60,000 bases of DNA, taken from the NCBI RefSeq assembly GCF_964204645.1, contig NC_134025.1:19748001-19808000 (forward strand), given 5' to 3'. The notes beneath the pieces are model-generated. The model did no database searches. It was not told the DNA's origin and saw only the letters and a list, made by a program, of their open reading frames with translations. Below are positions 32,926 through 43,905 of this stretch, one piece after another. This DNA comes from Tubulanus polymorphus (lineage: Eukaryota > Nemertea > Palaeonemertea > Tubulaniformes > Tubulanidae). Every line of letters begins with the position of its first letter. Positions within the stretch are counted from its first letter, which is position 1. The position numbers and the translations under genes are program-made.

Positions 32926-34673
32926 AATGGCCTTGAAACTCACCATAATGATTGACCATGTCATAAGATACGAATTTGCTTGGCCATGTTTGACCTCCTG
33001 TAAAACATTGAAATACAATATTGATTCATGATTCTTGTTAGGACAGATAGGCTGAACATTTATCTTTCATTTACCTAGGGTAGGCTAGGAACCATCAGTA
33101 ACCCTAATCCACAAGTACAATATACCGATACACAAACATTTCCGAGAATGAAGATCACTTACTCGGCATTACCCTATATGTGTCAACGAATTTAAGTTTT
33201 CCCTTTCACCCAAGTAAACTTAATTTTGACCAAACAACGTTTGATGCAACAGATTTCAACATCTTTCGAATCTTTGGTGACAGGTTTTGTCCACCTTGGA
33301 CATTCAGCCATCTGCACTGTAAAGGCTAATACAAAAGGAGTTATACAAGCATATTAAAATTTTGTGTACTCGTCCATTTATATTGTACATATTGTATGGA
33401 ACTTCAACTTGCTAATTCTTTTTGTTTAGCTGGTTGAGTGATTCCTCGAAAGTTAGAAAATCTCTGAACACAGCTCAAGGCTAAATGCATCGGGTTCCCT
33501 GTCACCAGCTGCCGTAATAAACTTATCATCGCTCCCTGATTTTCTATACACATAATATGATATAATATACAATATTATACAGATCTATCTATTATATAGA
33601 TTTTCTAAATACAGATACTTGATATATAACTTTAGCCAGATGTCTACATATAATGTCTGTATAATTATTTCATTGAATGGGAGAATGAATTACAACTACA
33701 TTAATAGTAACTAGAGAACTAGAAAAAAATCTGAAATAAGAACATTAAGTTTCTCTTCATGTGCTGCATATAATTCTCAAAACTAAATGTGCTAAACCTA
33801 TGAACATGACCAATTCTTTTAACATCTGTGCGTGTATGAGTGAGTGTACATTATAGACAAGGATTTCTGCACCTTACAAATTTCTTGCTTGCTTCAGAAA
33901 ATAAGAAATAAAAAACGAAAGTTCATTTGCATCATCAAGATGCAGCTGACATTGTACTGGTGAAGTTATGATACAAATAGCTGTACTTAGACACAAGAAA
34001 TGTTGAAGTAAGTAATCTCGGAGAACTCCTTTCAAAACAAGTATATCGCTGTATAATAAGAACTGATGTTATTCAGTCACCTTCCAATATTTCAAATGAA
34101 GCAGACTTCGGGGTTTACGCTGAAAGATATATGTCGGAAATGCAAGACGCAAGTCAACAAGACGATCTATTGTGTGATTATTATTTGCTGATATTCTAAC
34201 TTTTCGGTTTCCTTGTATCCCTGATAAGAGAGGACATTTCATTACAGCGAGACAGACCTAATGCATGAAGTCTATCGAAAATATTCCAATCATGTCAACA
34301 ATAAGGTCACTAATTTGGGTGTCATAATGGTGATGATGTTCCTGTTTCTTCTGAAAAGAGTTATCTGTTCGGAGAACAGGATACAGGTTTTTCAGTTTCA
34401 GGGAAGGTGATTTTCCCATGCCATTCCCCCCTTTGCTCACATTTGTCACAGCCATGGTAACTGATTTTATAGGTTCTTCACAAACAATGCAAATTAACAT
34501 AAAAGTTTTTTCCATGAAATATAACTCCATTGTTCAGAATTTGTCCAATTTCTGTAATGGTCTTCAAAAAATCAAAATTTGATGGTTTTGATGAGCCACA
34601 AGTTAGTGCAATTGGAAAAAACAACGTTGCGCTTAAAATTCAAGATAGTACAAAGTACTGGCCATAATGACAA
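32926..34673. other. No gene recognised
   Basis: AT-rich. A 90-codon minus frame (34530-34258) has a HHHH tract but no family I know. Confidence 0.3.
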
Positions 34674-34902
34674 CTAAGAGCTTTTAAAAAATGGCAGGTC
34701 GTTATTGTTCAAGGCTAAATCAATGTGATCAAGTGATTCCAATACTGTCACAGGGAGTCGTTCAAGTGCTTTGAAAAGCTGTTTCACAAATCCTAAATAA
34801 TAATAATTCATGTTTGAAATCCTAACTACTAAGTCACTACGCAGTGTTTCTAGAAGTGTCTGTGCTTTTCTTTCTTCGGTAAGTTCGATGATTTGTAACA
34901 AT
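34674..34902 (-). other. Unassigned open segment cut by gypsy element B
   Basis: A minus frame of 75 codons, with LTEERKAQTLLETLRSDLVV and a Leu-rich end, stays open right up to the LTR edge at 34903. So an older coding or repeat segment may have been interrupted. No family recognised and no continuation found beyond 43905. Confidence 0.3.
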
Positions 34903-35040
34903 TGTCGTCTTGGAGTATTCTAATGGTAATATAAGAGGTAATCGCTGCTGTTGTAGGGGACGTTCCGAGTCTTGAACCGGGACAAAAGATAACACACGAC
35001 TCACCAGGAAAAAGGATTCTTTTCAAGAGGACGATAGGTA

Positions 35041-36775
35041 GGTAAGCGATTTTTTCTACCGGCCACAGATAGGTTTCGCTCTGCGCATGTTCTGAATATA
35101 CCGGAAGTAAACAAACCGTGACGTACGCGGAAGTAAAGTTCAGCACATGTAAGTCGCAATTGAAATTAATTCTTTTCTCTCTTTCTTCTATATGAAATAC
35201 GTGTGCCACAAATGATGTTTTTTCATGTCAAATGTATTTTGGACAAAAAGGAAGATCCAATACTCAGAACAGTAGTTGCCAAATCTGGTAGTCATCTCTT
35301 GACCGATGAGGGATTGCGGTCATTGAAATTAAATTCCTAAACATGGCCCTAGCCCTTGAAGCTGAAAAAAGTATGTATGACTGTACGGTTATTGATTCTT
35401 ATATAATAACCCCGATTGTCGCAGGAAACAAATCACGATACAAATATAATCTATTCAAGAAAGTATGTAGTACTTTGATAACTTTTCTCGTTTTTCATTT
35501 ACTCTTGAGACTCCTCATATAATCTATTTGATTACTAGATAAATTTTGAATACAAATATATGATCATTGGCGGCTACAACAAGGATAGTAATCATTGGGT
35601 TCTGGTTGTAAGTAGAATTATAATTATTTGATAATTTCGGTATTTATTTGTCAAATATTAAGTATTAAGAAATAATGCATTTTTTTATTCATATTAGATG
35701 ATCAAGCCCAAAAGCTATGAAATCGTCTACCTTGATCCGTTTGGAGCATCTGATTTTAAAAAAGCTCAAGCACTGAAGAATATTAAGTAAGAAATCATTA
35801 TGAAAACTGCGTTATTCTCTATCGATGTCAATGTATTATGTATAATTTCCAAACTATTTCTCATCTCAATGTAAGGTCTTACTTGACTTACTGAGCCACA
35901 GCCCTTGGTAGACATGACATTGATGATATTGAATGGTCCATAATTGAACCGCCTCACCAGAAACAACTTGATGGGCATAGTTGTGGCGTGCTGACTATTT
36001 TGGTAGGATTGATTTGTTTAATTTCAATATTATTGATTATTGTTTAACAAATCTCATTCAATTACATATGTGTATTCAACAGTATGCTGGCAGTGTTCTT
36101 CAAGGTACTGACACGACCCATATTTCAACAGTAAATGCAAATTCACATCGTTGGACATCAGCCGCTGCACTAGTTAATGAATCAGGTAGGCCCTCGACCT
36201 TATAGTTATTAAATTCAAAGTTCATTATATTGCAATCCTTTTTAATTTTAGTGCCAGTATAAATGAACATTAATCAATATCAATATACAGTTCTGTTATT
36301 TCTTTTCTAGGAGGAATGCAACTATTGCTATCGATGGTACCATGTGGTGTGTCTACCTCATACTTTAAACCGAAAGATAATTCTAATTATATTCTAATTA
36401 TAATTGGAATTCTAATTATAATTGGAAATGTATTTTCTGCAAGCAATACTGTACTAAGTAAAGAAATAAACACTTAAATTCATGATAAGAAATAAACACA
36501 GTAAATTCATTCTATATGCTGGATTCCATTTCATTTTTTGTCTCAATATTTACAACCTGTCATAGAAGGAAACGGATCGGAAATCTTTTCAGATTTTAAC
36601 CTTAAAATTTCGATTTTAGCATCGCAGAATAACGTATACCTATTGACACTGTAATTGACTTTTGACTAGCCATGTGCTTTACTTCCGCGTACGTCACGGT
36701 TTGTTTACTTCCGGTATATTCAGAACATGCGCAGTGCGAAACCTAACTGTGGCCGGTAGAAAAAATCGCTTACCC
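35041..36775 (+). mobile_element. 1,735-bp TIR element carrying a Ulp1-like peptidase gene
   Basis: The inverted termini run about 98 bp from GGTAAGCGATTTTTTCTACC (35041) and, inverted, from 36775. Only two internal substitutions and one terminal G are different. Exact 8-bp direct repeats GATAGGTA flank it (35033-35040 and 36776-36783). The empty site is in the partner LTR at 43814-43821, in identical surroundings, which proves mobility. An 8-bp duplication occurs in hAT, P, Merlin, MULE and Zisupton-type superfamilies. Ulp1 domains are known from Zisupton/KDZ and MULE-related elements, so those are the leading candidates. There is no transposase inside, so it is non-autonomous or a gene-carrying derivative. 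Confidence 0.9.
35343..36477 (+). CDS. Ulp1/SENP-like (C48) cysteine peptidase, six exons, inside the TIR element
   Basis: Predicted exons: 35343-35462, 35539-35607, 35698-35786, 35912-36002, 36083-36185 and 36311-36477, all bounded by GT and AG with compatible phases (0, 0, 2, 0, 1). Exon 1 has YDCTVIDSYIITPIVAG, like the WL.D..I start of Ulp1 domains. Exon 2 ends DSNHWVLV (catalytic His), exon 3 has IVYLDPFG (Asp) and exon 4 has HQKQLDGHSCGVLTI (Gln and nucleophile Cys). So the whole His-Asp-Gln-Cys set is present, in order. Exons 5 and 6 are less diagnostic; exon 6 ends in an AT-rich tail with TAA at 36475-36477 and AATAAA just upstream. C48 peptidases cleave SUMO or ubiquitin-like modifiers. 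About 210 residues; the start at ATG 35343 is the first in frame after a TGA, and an earlier exon cannot be excluded. No single frame exceeds 75 codons, so it is easily missed. Confidence 0.75.
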
Positions 36776-36867
36776 GATAGGTAAGCCACCTATCGTTAAC
36801 ATTTATTAATACCAATACAAATACACTATATTACAATACAATTACAGGCGGGAGTTACACCGTTACA

Positions 36868-36880
36868 CCACTCCCCCCTA
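36868..36880 (-). other. Polypurine tract of gypsy element B
   Basis: TAGGGGGGAGTGG on the minus strand, directly before the 3' LTR start TGTAACGG. It serves as plus-strand primer in LTR elements. Confidence 0.7.
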
Positions 36881-37417
36881 ACAATGAGTACTGAACTACG
36901 GTTCAGTACCAAAATTAACTATCACGACGCAATAACAGTCCAATACTGGTATGCCGAGTTCCCATCGCAAAACGATGACGATCGATATAACACCCATGGT
37001 TCGCATGGTACACAAGAGTCAGATTATTTACATATTTACATTTCCGCTGAATCCATTCCTGAAGCACGAGGTAGACTAGGGTTCACTGCTGGGGGGGGAA
37101 ATGGCTGGCCATTTACCGGTATCTGGTGTTGGCCCCACCATCCCCATTACTACTCACGTGACGAAACTTGCGGTCTATATACACATGACGGTCTATAACC
37201 AAGTGATGGTTTATATACAACGATTCTCCGAAGTAGCGCTGAAAAAGTAAAAGGGAAGAGGCCAGCAGAAAAAGCTCTTACACACAGAACCAGGACTGAG
37301 GCAGGGATGCACGAGTCAAAAGGCCATGTTTTGTAGGGTGGGTATTGACCATAGTGAGGTACCACCTACAAATTTAGGACTCTAAATGACTCTTGACGGA
37401 GGCAATAATATGGCGGG

Positions 37418-38220
37418 CTACTTCGTTGACTGCCTTCGGTCGATAATGGATCCCTCTGTAGTCGTGTCTGGAAGGTCCGGATGTTCCATGGTAAAGAACC
37501 CGGCCTTCTCGAAATGTACATTGATGCGGTCAATCGGGATGACCCTCTCACGCTTGCCTCTCATACACAAGGCTTTTGGGACACAACGGTGGAAAATCGG
37601 GACAAGGGGATATTTTTGCTGTATAAGGTTGGCCAGGCTATATATCTCCTTGACCGTATCACCGAATTCCCGCATGTTATTCACCCCGTGGTTAACGACA
37701 ACAGCTGAACAGCTGACGCTCATCAGTCGTATGGTCCGACTGACCTCCTTGATCCGTTCTCCTGAGTGAGCGATGACATACATGTCATCCCTGCACTGGA
37801 CTCCTTTAAACATGGAGTCGCTCAGCAGGAGAATTGGACGCCGTAGATCTCCGACTCCGAGCTGTCGATTAAGCTTCTCCAGCTTATCCATGAGAATATA
37901 CTCGTACCCCCATGCCGGGATATCAAACAGCTGAGTTCTGTCCCCAGCCGATTAAACCTCTCCATCGACATGGATGGCCGTGACCGCTTGGCTGACGCCA
38001 GGAAAGCCTTGACGCCAGCAACTACTGAACCAGCAACCATGTCACCTGGTTGGTACAGATGGCGCTCCCATGAACTTACCAAAGCACTGAAGTCCGGAGT
38101 CCATTCGGGCTCAGTCCTTTTCGTGTAGCTTTGTACATATTTTCTCACATCGTGCACAGCGGCCTTCTTCAGGTCTCGTGTTTCTTCGTTCAACGTATCC
38201 AGCTGAAGCACATCAGACAT
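37418..38220 (-). pseudogene. Third ORF of gypsy element B: SGNH-hydrolase-like protein
   Basis: Starts at ATG 38220 just after the pol tail and spans two frames (38220-37822 and 37891-37418) with one frameshift near 37930. The N-terminal half is helical and basic, with no recognised domain. The second frame has RRPILLLSDSMFKGV (serine block I, SDS in place of the more usual GDS), then HSGERIKEVSR and SAVVVNHGVNNM (block III G.N), and later PIDRINVHFEKAGFF. This order resembles SGNH/GDSL esterase-like domains, which occur in Ngaro and CR1-type transposons. Its position, downstream of integrase and before the polypurine tract, is where env or accessory genes sit. Function in the element is unknown. 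A related fragment is at 3028-3264. Confidence 0.6.
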
Positions 38221-38539
38221 TTTGGTAGCTGAAAACAGAAGGAAAGAGAGAAAAACATTAAGTTGGCCGGAGAGCAGAGAGTTTAACCGGTGTGGTGTTC
38301 TCTGTCTCGCAGCATTTTCGCGCTTTCTTCAGCCACAGATCCTTCTTCTCCCGGATTCTGGACCATCGCTGACAGCAGGTGGTACAGTCGCCATTAACTG
38401 CTGTACTGGTTGCCGGTATGGGGCAATGACGAACAAAGTCCCTGAATCGGGCTGGCTCTTTCAATGCTCTCCTCGGGCGCAGACGACCAGATTGATCTCC
38501 GTTGTCGGCCGACGGATGCAGCTGGGCATTTTCCACTGG

Positions 38540-38803
38540 CTAACCCACTGGGGGATCGACTTCTGGATCAACTTCTGCCTCCGCTTCGATTGGTGTGGCG
38601 TCATTGGGTGGTACTGCCACAATCCGCTTGTTTGGGCGCCTCCAGACAATCTCCTCGTCATTGCTCCCTGAAGAGCTCAAATTTTCAATCTCAGGGGCAG
38701 GTTCAATCTCAGGGGCAGGTTGGGGTTCAACTGTCCTCTTTCTAGTTCTGGCAGGGACAGCCTTCTTGACGTTGGTATGCGGCTGGCCAAACGCTGGCTT
38801 CAT
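38540..38803 (-). pseudogene. Acidic C-terminal tail of gypsy B pol
   Basis: An 88-codon frame rich in Pro, Glu and Ser (APEIEPAPEIENLSSSGSND), following the GPY/F module after a frame change near 38800. The tandem APEIE repeat corresponds to the duplicated AGGGGCAGGTT on the plus strand. Low-complexity linker; no catalytic role visible. Confidence 0.5.
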
Positions 38804-39951
38804 ATCATTGAAGTGGACAGTCTTTTGCTTTGGTGGACCCCCTCCAGTCTGACCCGATACGTCACCTCCGACAGTTTCTCAATAATAATGAAGGGGCCCT
38901 TCCACTTCTTATGGAATTTTGCCGCCTCCCCTGGCTTAATGGCATGACTGTAGAGCCATACCCGATCCCCAACGTTATACCCACCCCGCCTAGCAAATCT
39001 GTCGTAATTGACAGTCTGACGCCGCTGAGCCTTACCTCGTCTCTCCCTGACTCTTTGGTGCGCCTCCTGTAAGTTTGAGTGTACATCATGACTAAACTTA
39101 GTGATGTACACTTGCTCTTCTGGTGGTCCAACCATGATATCTAGAGGCAAGACCATCTCTGAACCGAAAGTCAGGTAGAATGGGGTTTCGCTGGTGGATT
39201 CCTGAACACTAGAACGAAATGCCATCAGGCATGTCGACACATTTCTGTAAAAACCTTGGACTCGAAGTTGGCACCCCGGTCTGAGTGAATGCTTTCTGGG
39301 CAGCCATATCTCGTGACCCATTCATCCACGACTTTCCGAGCCACAGTGGGGGCCTTCTCATTCCATACTGGCCATGCCTCAACCCACTTAGTGAAAGCGT
39401 CCTGGACAACAATAATGTAAGTGTTGCCGCGTTTAGTACGCTGTAGGGGGCCCACTATGTCAATGTGCAACCTCTGCCCTCTACAACCCACTGGTGTTGA
39501 CACCAAAGGTTCCTTCGGTTGCTTGGGCGGATTTTTGCATATTTGACATTTCTGGCACTGTTGAATATACTCATGGACAGCTCTTGTCAGAACTGAACAC
39601 CAGAATCGTTCGCGCATCTTCCGCTCTGTCTAAGTGCGCCCTAAGTGCCTGCCGGAGATACCGCCGTGAAGGTGTGACAAAACCTTAGGCAGTAACACGT
39701 AAGGCAGAACAACAGGCGATTTTCGAAAATCTGGATCCAGGGGAGGGTCTCAAAAATAAAACGTCCTTGTCAATCACTAGGCGCTCATATTCACCAAGAA
39801 ACATTCTGGTTTTGGTGCTAAATTGGCGCATCACATCAGCACTAGGTTTAATCTGTTGTCGATGGACCAAGTCCTTGACTACAGATATGTCGGCGTCCTC
39901 GTCCTCGACATTTTGGGGCGCCGGTCTGACCACAGCTAGGGCAGTCTCCAT
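38800..39951 (-). pseudogene. Gypsy B integrase, catalytic Glu region deleted
   Basis: Frames 39951-39685, 39617-39225 and 39321-38800. The zinc-binding segment is spread over HLHGGISGRHLGRT and CQKCQIC, with an in-frame TAG between. The core has RLHIDIVGPL (first Asp) and SIHSDRGANFES (second Asp). The frame then passes from FTEMCR directly into CLMAFRSSVQESTS: the roughly 60-70 residues that normally carry the third acid (yhPQ..G..E) are missing, and the frame changes. The C-terminal domain has VGDRVWLYSHAIKPGEAAKF and the GPY/F motif WKGPFIIIEKL. It cannot be catalytically active. Confidence 0.8.
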
Positions 39952-39961
39952 GACGCTTCAG

Positions 39962-40519
39962 TCATTTAGGGGTGCGGGACAGCGCGTCCGCATTTAGGTG
40001 GATATGCCCGGGCTGATGCTCGATATCAAAGTCATAGTCGGCCAATCGTTCGTTCCAGCGGGCAACTTGTCCAGACTGAATGTTTGAAGACCGGAGCCAT
40101 TTAAGTGCTGCATGGTCAGTGCGCACCAAGAATTTCAGGCCCAACAGGTAATGCCGGAAGTGTTCAATCATATCGACTAGGGCAAGCATCTCTCGCCTGG
40201 TGGCACAGTAATTCTCTTCACCACCCCGTAGTGTGCGACCAGCATATACGATCACCCGTTCGGACGAGTCTGCCTGCACCTGTGAAAGTACAGCACCAAT
40301 TGCCCAGTCACTAGCGTCACAGTCGATAATAAATTTGCATGCACCTGTCTCGAAATCAGGGAAGGCCAAAACAGGAGGGCTAGTAAGTGCCCTTTTTATG
40401 GCGTCAAATGCTCTCTGTTGCTCTATCCCCCATACAAAGACATGGCCCTTTTGAGTAAGTTGGTGTAGGGGACGACACATTTGGGAATACCCCTCAATAA
40501 ACTTTGAATAATAGGTCAC
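39962..40519 (-). pseudogene. Gypsy B RNase H
   Basis: A 185-codon frame including the RT connection (YYSKFIEGYSQMCRPLHQLT) and RNase H: FIIDCDASDWAIGAVLSQ, YCATRREMLALV and LVRTDHAALKWL supply Asp, Glu and Asp. It ends HLNADALSRTPK, the usual gypsy RNase H terminus, before TGA. The domain is locally intact but separated from RT by a frameshift near 40500. Confidence 0.8.
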
Positions 40520-41174
40520 TAACCCTGTGAAACTGCGGACCTCTGAAACTGGTTGGAACAGGCCAGTTCATAATTTTCTCAACTTTGGACGGGTCAGCCT
40601 CCATACCATTCCCACTACTAATATGGCCCAAAAACTTCAACCGTCTCCACAGTAGGTGACATTTTCTGGGTTTCAGTTTAAGGTTTGCAGACCGGAAACA
40701 TGAGAACACCTCAGCGAGTTTACCAATGTGTGACCCAACGTCAGCTGAGTGAACAATGACATCATCGAGATATATTAATGCCGTTTTCCATGAGACCAGA
40801 TCCAGGGCCATAGTCATAAGCCGTGGAAAACAGGCAGGGGCGTTAGTCAGGCCAAACGCCATGACGTTCCACTCCCACAATCGATTCTCCGTGCAGAACG
40901 CTGTCTTTGTTTTATCTCCCTCCCGTATGGGCACCTGATTGTACCCACTTGTGAGGTCAAGAGAGGAGAACCATGATGACCCAGACAGAGCTTCAAGTGA
41001 GGAATCAGTTCGCCCAAGCAGATGGCTATCCTTTACCGTAGCGTCATTTAACTTCCGATAATCACAACACAGCCTAAGGCTACCATCGGACTTCTTGGTC
41101 ATGGGGCTGGCCCAGGGAGATTGTGATAGTCGGATGAGGCCGTGACTGTGTAATTCGGCAGTATGACCCTCCAC
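40494..41174 (-). pseudogene. Gypsy B reverse transcriptase
   Basis: A 226-codon frame from EGHTAELHSHGLIRLSQSPW to FLGHISSGNGMEADPSKVEK. Palm motif A SSLDLTSGYNQVPI, motif B-like NVMAFGLTNAPACF and the YLDD box in ALIYLDDVIVHS are all present. The first residues of RT lie just upstream in the same frame as far as 41255, where a TGA separates them from protease. The frame is lost after KIMNWPVPTS. Confidence 0.8.
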
Positions 41175-41255
41175 AAACTGTCTATGACCCGGTGGTAAAC
41201 GCCGAGGTTGTTGTTTGATGGGGCGATGGTCAGTCGTATCTATTTTAAATTCAAC

Positions 41256-42392
41256 TCACGCGGTCCTCCCTATGTCAAAGTCGTCGCGGGAAAACACATC
41301 CTGGTAATCAGCAACAACCTTCTTTAAGGCCTCGCGATCACTATCCGGAATGTCAATGGCATCTAGCTGCAGCTCCTTAAACAACAGATTTAGATCCTCA
41401 CTATTGGTAGGGATTTCAGAGACATCTGGTCTCTTATCCTGAGTAGTGAGGATTTCGATACTGTTTAAGGGAGAGAAAATCCCTACAAATTCACTGCAGT
41501 TGACACGGCACGTCACCTTCGAAAAGTTTGCCAAACGGACAGTCACCTTGTTATCGTTCGGGCTAACTAGGGTTCTACCAATACCGAATGGACCCGGGGC
41601 TCTACCACAAACCATCCCGACGGAATTGTTGTTGTGGGTGTATCTCTGCCTAAAATAAGCAGTAGCTATAATTTCATGTCCGGCTGGGATCATGCGAGTC
41701 TCGGTTAGGAATAGGCGGCACGCAGTTGGTCGGCAATCCCTGTGTTCCAATGGTATATCAGACAGGCCACAGCTCATGACTCTATTTGGGTAATCAATCA
41801 CGCAGTTGTTGTCGCGGAAGAAATCACCACCAACGAGACAATCCTGTGACAAATCATCTGCAATCACCATTGGAACCATAAAACTACAATCCCCCAAACT
41901 AAGGCGAACATCGACCGAACCCCTAACCTCAATGTCCTGACCGGTAGCCGTAACCAACTCACAATCAATTGGTTTCAGGCACCCCATTTCACCCCCATTA
42001 CTCGCCACCCAGACAGAAGTCTTGAGCATAGTCACACCAGCACCGGTGTCGAGAAGCGCAGAGATTCTTCCTACACTATTGACTATAGCAGAACAATAGA
42101 GGCCAGTGTCACGGATAGCTACATTCTGCACACTTCGAACTAACGGGGTGGGCTCTCGGTCACTGTCTGTTGGTAGGTCTGCTTCGGAGTTCGGGGTGTA
42201 CTCTGAAGAGGAGCTTTGACCGTTAGGAGGTGTGCTCTTCCCGAGTTGTAAACCACTTGAGTCCAGGCAGCTACCCTGTGGGTTTTCGTATTCATAATCA
42301 TTTTCATTCGTACTATATACAGGGGTATTTACAACATTTATACAGGTATCTAATCTGCCCGTTTCCCTGACTATTAGGACAGTTCCTAGCAT
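41256..42392 (-). pseudogene. Gypsy B protease region
   Basis: The 378-codon frame has an acidic, Ser/Thr-rich first third, then ISALLDTGAGVTML, an intact aspartic protease active site, followed by SQDCLVGGDFFRDN and later the spacer to RT with DYQDVFSRDDFDIG. It ends in TGA at 41256-41258, after which VEFKIDTTDHRPIKQ continues into RT in the same frame. It would process the gag-pol polyprotein. Confidence 0.75.
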
Positions 42393-43332
42393 AATGTCCA
42401 GGCTCAGTGCACGAGTGGCATATCACTGTAGGACATGCACAAGCTGGGTGGTCTGGCGCCCGACAACTCCATCAGATGTCAGCAACTGGATTTCTGGGAG
42501 GTTCCGGATTCCTGGAAGGCCTTGTCTGACCTCGACGCTCGAGATTTTCGATGCGGAGATTTAAACTCTGGACCTGTTTAACCAGTTCCGAAAGCAGCTC
42601 GGTCTAGATGGGCTTCGGCTGGGCTTCATTTACCATCGCACGTTCCCCCTCGACTCCTGCTTTTCGGCTATACGCCTAGCCGATTCAAAACCTCTAGCCA
42701 GGGACACAGTCTCTGACAAGGTTTTCGGCTGAGAAACGTACAACTGTTCCCTAGCTGTTAATGGAAAATTAACTCCAGTCAAAAACTGATCACGAGCCAG
42801 CTCGTCTTGTAGGGTATGTCCAGCATCTGGATAGGCGTTTTGGGCTAGCTCCATAAGTGCGTCGGTGAAACGTCCGAGGTTTTCGGGCTGTTTTTGCTCG
42901 CGTGCCTTTAGCATGAGTTTGTAATCGCCGGGTGATTTAGTTAGGGACATACGGTCTTTAATGGATGTCGAGAACTCATCATAGGTCAGTTTGTCCGACA
43001 AGTGAAGATTTTTGATGGCCAGATATGACTCGTGGTCCATATACATTAGGAGATGATCCTTCTGTACTCTGTACTGAAGGATCAGTTATCCCCATGAGGT
43101 CACAGTAACTATCAAATCTCTTGAGCCATACTTTAAAATGGTGACCAGCGCTGTAGATTTTAGGTGCAGGTACCTTGACCTTAGTGTGGTCCCTGGGTTT
43201 GGCTGGCTCAGAGCGTGATTCTGACTTTGTGTTTTTAATTTTATGTTCCACAAACTGTGTCACAGACATGAGGAAGTGGTTAACATCGAGATGACTAGCA
43301 TCTTGTTCGGAATGTTCCCCAGGAATCGACAT
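42379..43332 (-). pseudogene. Gypsy B gag with CCHC knuckle
   Basis: Frame 43332-42979 starts the protein (APKIYSAGHHFKVWLKRFD). Frame 43046-42630 continues with LSDKLTYDEFSTSIKDRM, NLGRFTDALMELAQNAYP and REQLYVSQPKTLSETV, a capsid-like region. In a third frame at 42420-42379 lies CHSCTEPGHYARNC, a CX2CX4HX4C zinc knuckle, preceded by a Cys-rich half motif. Frameshifts near 43060 and 42600. The ATG is about 350 bp inside the 5' LTR. Confidence 0.75.
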
Positions 43333-43683
43333 TATAAATACAGATCAGTTAATTCAATACAGTCCAATATAATAGAAAAGGTGAACAAAAGTTTTTCGTA
43401 TACTGGTCTGTGTTGTCTCCCCAGCAATAATGAAATAATATGCAAATAATAATTATTTTCCCCAAATTTTCTCACCGTACTAATTCTGATTAAATAAAGA
43501 ATATGACAAGTTAACGGTTTTAACTGCTATGAGTGTCCGTTATAAGTCTTTCAAGTATTTTCTACTAATAATGGCAAGCGTGGTTCGCTCAGACTAGGTT
43601 CCCAACGTGGAGCCGCATTAAAAGACCATAAAATACATGACAATTGAAATAAAATCCCACTTCGCTGCCACCAGTGAAACGAT

Positions 43684-43905
43684 TGTCGTCTTGGAGTATT
43701 CTGATGGTAGTATAAGAGGTAATCGCCGCTGTAGTAGGGGACGTTCCGAGTCTTGAACCGGGACAAAAGATAACACACGACTCACCAGGACAAAGGATTC
43801 TTTTCAAGAGGACGATAGGTAAGCCACCTATCGTTAACATTTATTAATACCAATACAAATACACTATATTACAATACAATTACAGGCGGGAGTTACACCA
43901 TTACA
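43684..43905 (-). repeat. 5' LTR of gypsy element B, intact empty site for the Ulp1 element
   Basis: 222 bp, TG...CA type. Contains GATAGGTAAGCCACCTATC at 43814-43832, a 7-bp inverted repeat that was the insertion target in the other LTR. Confidence 0.9.

Larger units (their letters stand above)
34903..36867 (-). repeat. 3' LTR of gypsy element B, split by the Ulp1 element
   Basis: Segments 34903-35040 and 36784-36867 join to a 222-bp LTR colinear with 43684-43905. The break is at GATAGGTA, duplicated on both sides of the insert. Confidence 0.9.
34903..43905 (-). mobile_element. Ty3/gypsy LTR element B with third ORF
   Basis: LTRs of 222 bp: 43684-43905 whole, and 34903-35040 plus 36784-36867 (138 + 84 = 222) split by a DNA element. 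The LTRs differ at about six sites. TGTAA...GACGACA ends; polypurine tract TAGGGGGGAGTGG at 36868-36880; a TGGTGGCAGCGAAG primer-site-like segment just inside the 5' LTR. Minus-strand order: gag, protease, RT, RNase H, integrase with GPY/F end, pol tail, then an SGNH-like ORF. No matching 4-6-bp target duplication (flanks ACAAT and GATTT). About 7.26 kb without the insertion. Broken by stops, frameshifts and a deletion in integrase. Confidence 0.85.

Noticed and set aside
36884-37198. 104-codon plus-strand ORF
   Set aside because: Lies antisense inside gypsy element B between LTR and ORF3, with no family signal.
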